The notes under the pieces: model-generated
The model's input: only the letters and a program-made list of their open reading frames with translations
Database searches by the model: none
What the model was told of the DNA's origin: nothing
Shown here: positions 62,731 to 64,000 of the stretch, piece after piece
Position numbering within the stretch: the stretch's first letter is position 1
How the letters are laid out: the number at the start of each line of letters is the position of its first letter
Origin: Bremerella cremea
GTDB taxonomy: Bacteria > Planctomycetota > Planctomycetia > Pirellulales > Pirellulaceae
DNA: 64,000 bases
NCBI RefSeq assembly: GCF_003335505.1
Contig: NZ_QPEX01000011.1
Coordinates: 496,001 to 560,000, forward strand
Direction of reading: 5' to 3'
Program-made: the position numbers and the translations under genes

Positions 62731-63702
62731 ATGATCCGCCATCTTCTTTGTATGCTCGTTGCGTTCTCGGCGTTCCTCTTCCCTCGCTTAGCCGTTGCGC
62801 AAATCCAAGTCGACGCGGACCTGCCGGTTTACCAGCGCGTCTCGGGTGTCTCAGGCACGATCAAGAGCATCGGTTCCGACACGATGAACAACATGATGAC
62901 GTTGTGGGCGGAAGGTTTTAAAGAGATCTACCCCAACGTGCAGATCGAAATTGAAGGGAAGGGCTCGTCGACTGCCCCGCCAGCGTTGATTCAAGGGACG
63001 GCAACCTTCGGCCCCATGAGCCGTCCGATGAAGGCCAACGAGATCGACGACTTCGAGAAGCGTTACGGTTATAAGCCGACCGCGATGGGAACGAGCATCG
63101 ACATGCTGGCCGTTTACGTCAACAAAGATAACCCTCTCAAAGGTTTGTCGCTGCCTCAGGTCGATGCCATTTTTTCGACCAATCGCAAAGGTGGCGTGAA
63201 GGAAGATGTAACGCGCTGGGGGCAGCTGGGCGTCGGTGGTACGCTCGCGCAATCGCCGATCAGCTTGTATGGTCGCAATTCGGCTTCCGGCACGTACGCG
63301 TTGTTCAAAGAAATCGCCTTGTTTGGTGGCGATTACAAACCGACCGTCAAAGAACAGCCAGGTAGCTCGTCGGTCGTTCAAGGGGTGGCTACCGATAAAG
63401 CGGGCATCGGCTACAGCGGCATCGGCTACAAGACTTCAGACGTGCGAGCTTTGCCTCTTTCGGTTAAAGGGAACGGCTACGTCGAACCCACCGCTGAAAA
63501 CGCAGATGATTACCCCATGTCTCGTTTTCTGTATATCTATGTGAATCACCGCCCTGGGAGCGAACTCGATCCTTTGCGGCGAGAATTCCTGAAGTATATT
63601 TTCAGCCAGCAAGGGCAAAAGGCCGTGGTCAAAGATGGCTACCTGCCCATCACCGCAGAATCGGCTGCCGCCCAGTTGGACGCGGTTGGTATTAAGCAGT
63701 AA
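62731..63702 (+). CDS. pstS: Phosphate ABC transporter substrate-binding protein
   Basis: A 323-residue periplasmic protein with a signal peptide (MIRHLLCMLVAFSAFLF to AVAQ). The phosphate-binding fold is clear: GTIKSIGSDTMNN, EIEGKGSSTAPPAL with the conserved GxSST loop, GRNSASGTYALFKEIA and GIGYSGIGYKT. It captures phosphate for the Pst transporter. The ATG at 62731 starts the signal peptide; an upstream in-frame reading from 62644 is not used. It heads the pst operon, with the permease gene starting 134 bases later. Phosphate limitation is the expected inducer. Confidence 0.92.
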   Translation: MIRHLLCMLVAFSAFLFPRLAVAQIQVDADLPVYQRVSGVSGTIKSIGSDTMNNMMTLWAEGFKEIYPNVQIEIEGKGSSTAPPALIQGTATFGPMSRPMKANEIDDFEKRYGYKPTAMGTSIDMLAVYVNKDNPLKGLSLPQVDAIFSTNRKGGVKEDVTRWGQLGVGGTLAQSPISLYGRNSASGTYALFKEIALFGGDYKPTVKEQPGSSSVVQGVATDKAGIGYSGIGYKTSDVRALPLSVKGNGYVEPTAENADDYPMSRFLYIYVNHRPGSELDPLRREFLKYIFSQQGQKAVVKDGYLPITAESAAAQLDAVGIKQ

Positions 63703-63739
63703 GTTTGAACGCTTGGCTGTCGTTTTATTATTTGGGTAC

Positions 63740-63766
63740 GCCCTCGCAGAAATTGCTTGCGAGGGC
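63740..63766 (+). terminator. Intra-operon hairpin between pstS and pstC
   Basis: GCCCTCGCA (63740-63748) pairs with TGCGAGGGC (63758-63766) over a nine-base loop. It is followed by ATTGTTCGTTAAAA, weakly T-rich. It could give partial termination or RNA stability, so that more PstS than PstC is made. Confidence 0.55.
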
Positions 63767-63836
63767 ATTGTTCGTTAAAAACGACCCGGCTTGATGGTCA
63801 CTTTGATCGGCTAACTTTGTCCTAGTTACAGTCTTC

Positions 63837-64000
63837 ATGAGCGGCACCCAGCCAAGATTTACCGGAAGAAAACGCAGGCTCAAAACGCCTTGGAGCGTAC
63901 GTTTTTCGGACGTCTTGTCGGAAGGGGTGATCACGGTTGGCGGAATCGGCACGATCGTAGCGGTTTGCTTGGTCGCGCTCGTGTTGGTCATGGAAGTCGT
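63837..64000 (+). CDS. pstC: Start of phosphate ABC transporter permease, cut by window end
   Basis: A partial frame of 54 codons beginning MSGTQPRF at 63837 and running off the window. After a basic segment (RKRRLKTPWSVR) comes LSEGVITVGGIGTIVAVCLVALVLVMEV, a membrane helix of the kind that begins PstC. The call rests mainly on its position behind pstS. Confidence 0.7.
   Translation, partial: MSGTQPRFTGRKRRLKTPWSVRFSDVLSEGVITVGGIGTIVAVCLVALVLVMEV

Overview
The window looks like chromosomal DNA of a planctomycete, most likely a relative of the Pirellulaceae (Blastopirellula/Bremerella type). This is inferred from content: two sets of DUF1549/DUF1553 plus DUF1501 proteins, two DUF1559 pseudopilin-like proteins, a formylglycine-type sulfatase, a PqaA-like protein, TlpA-like proteins with long helical N-terminal regions, and many small membrane proteins of a planctomycete kind. 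There is no rRNA, tRNA, CRISPR array, prophage or intact insertion sequence that I can see. The gene map is mostly ordinary core and metabolic material with short intergenic gaps.

Layout. 0.15-4.5 kb: a tight operon of a PilT-type ATPase, a membrane-anchored GspE-like protein whose ATPase motifs are lost, a CvpA-like protein and a DUF4190-like protein. 4.5-11.3 kb: a Tat-exported sugar isomerase-like protein, TerC, the large DUF1549/DUF1553 cytochrome-type protein with its DUF1501 partner, and a small HNH-like protein. 11.4-14.0 kb: two paralogous TlpA-like thioredoxins on the minus strand. 14.3-19.1 kb: a glycogen/alpha-glucan cluster (GH57, a GalT-like nucleotidyltransferase, GlgA). 19.5-22.4 kb: a TrkA/TrkH potassium system and a DUF6580-like membrane protein. 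22.5-26.0 kb: a VIT/VWA protein and a small protein with a possible PD-(D/E)XK nuclease-like core, separated by a mosaic of short repeats.

26.2-29.9 kb holds two divergent arrays of tandem paralogues: three small proteins whose N-terminus resembles the start of GspF/PilC and which end in two membrane helices, and three zinc-ribbon proteins also ending in two membrane helices. Two of the zinc-ribbon genes share an almost identical 5' block. 29.9-36.7 kb: PqaA-like protein, outer-membrane MetA-like protein, YiaV/YiaW-like pair, sulfatase and small hypotheticals. 36.9-43.5 kb: a secreted glycosidase-like protein, a lipoprotein with a DUF1559 protein, and a soluble chemoreceptor with three near-identical PAS domains.

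43.7-48.6 kb is a metal/heme region: a COG0523 GTPase, a TonB-dependent receptor and, divergently, HemP and TonB. 48.7-55.7 kb: a CHASE/PAS hybrid kinase, a nested palindromic element, a DUF1559 protein and a three-heme MauG/cytochrome c peroxidase-like protein translated from an overlapping start. 56-62.4 kb: a membrane protein, a DinB-like protein, and a DUF1549/DUF1501/EF-hand lipoprotein operon. 62.7-64 kb: PstS and the first 54 codons of PstC, cut by the window end.

The most unusual signals are the motif-dead GspE next to an intact PilT, the paired paralogue arrays at 26-30 kb, the nuclease-like small protein, and the 165-base nested palindrome at 51.8 kb. Function assignments rest on motifs read by eye; no database search was possible.
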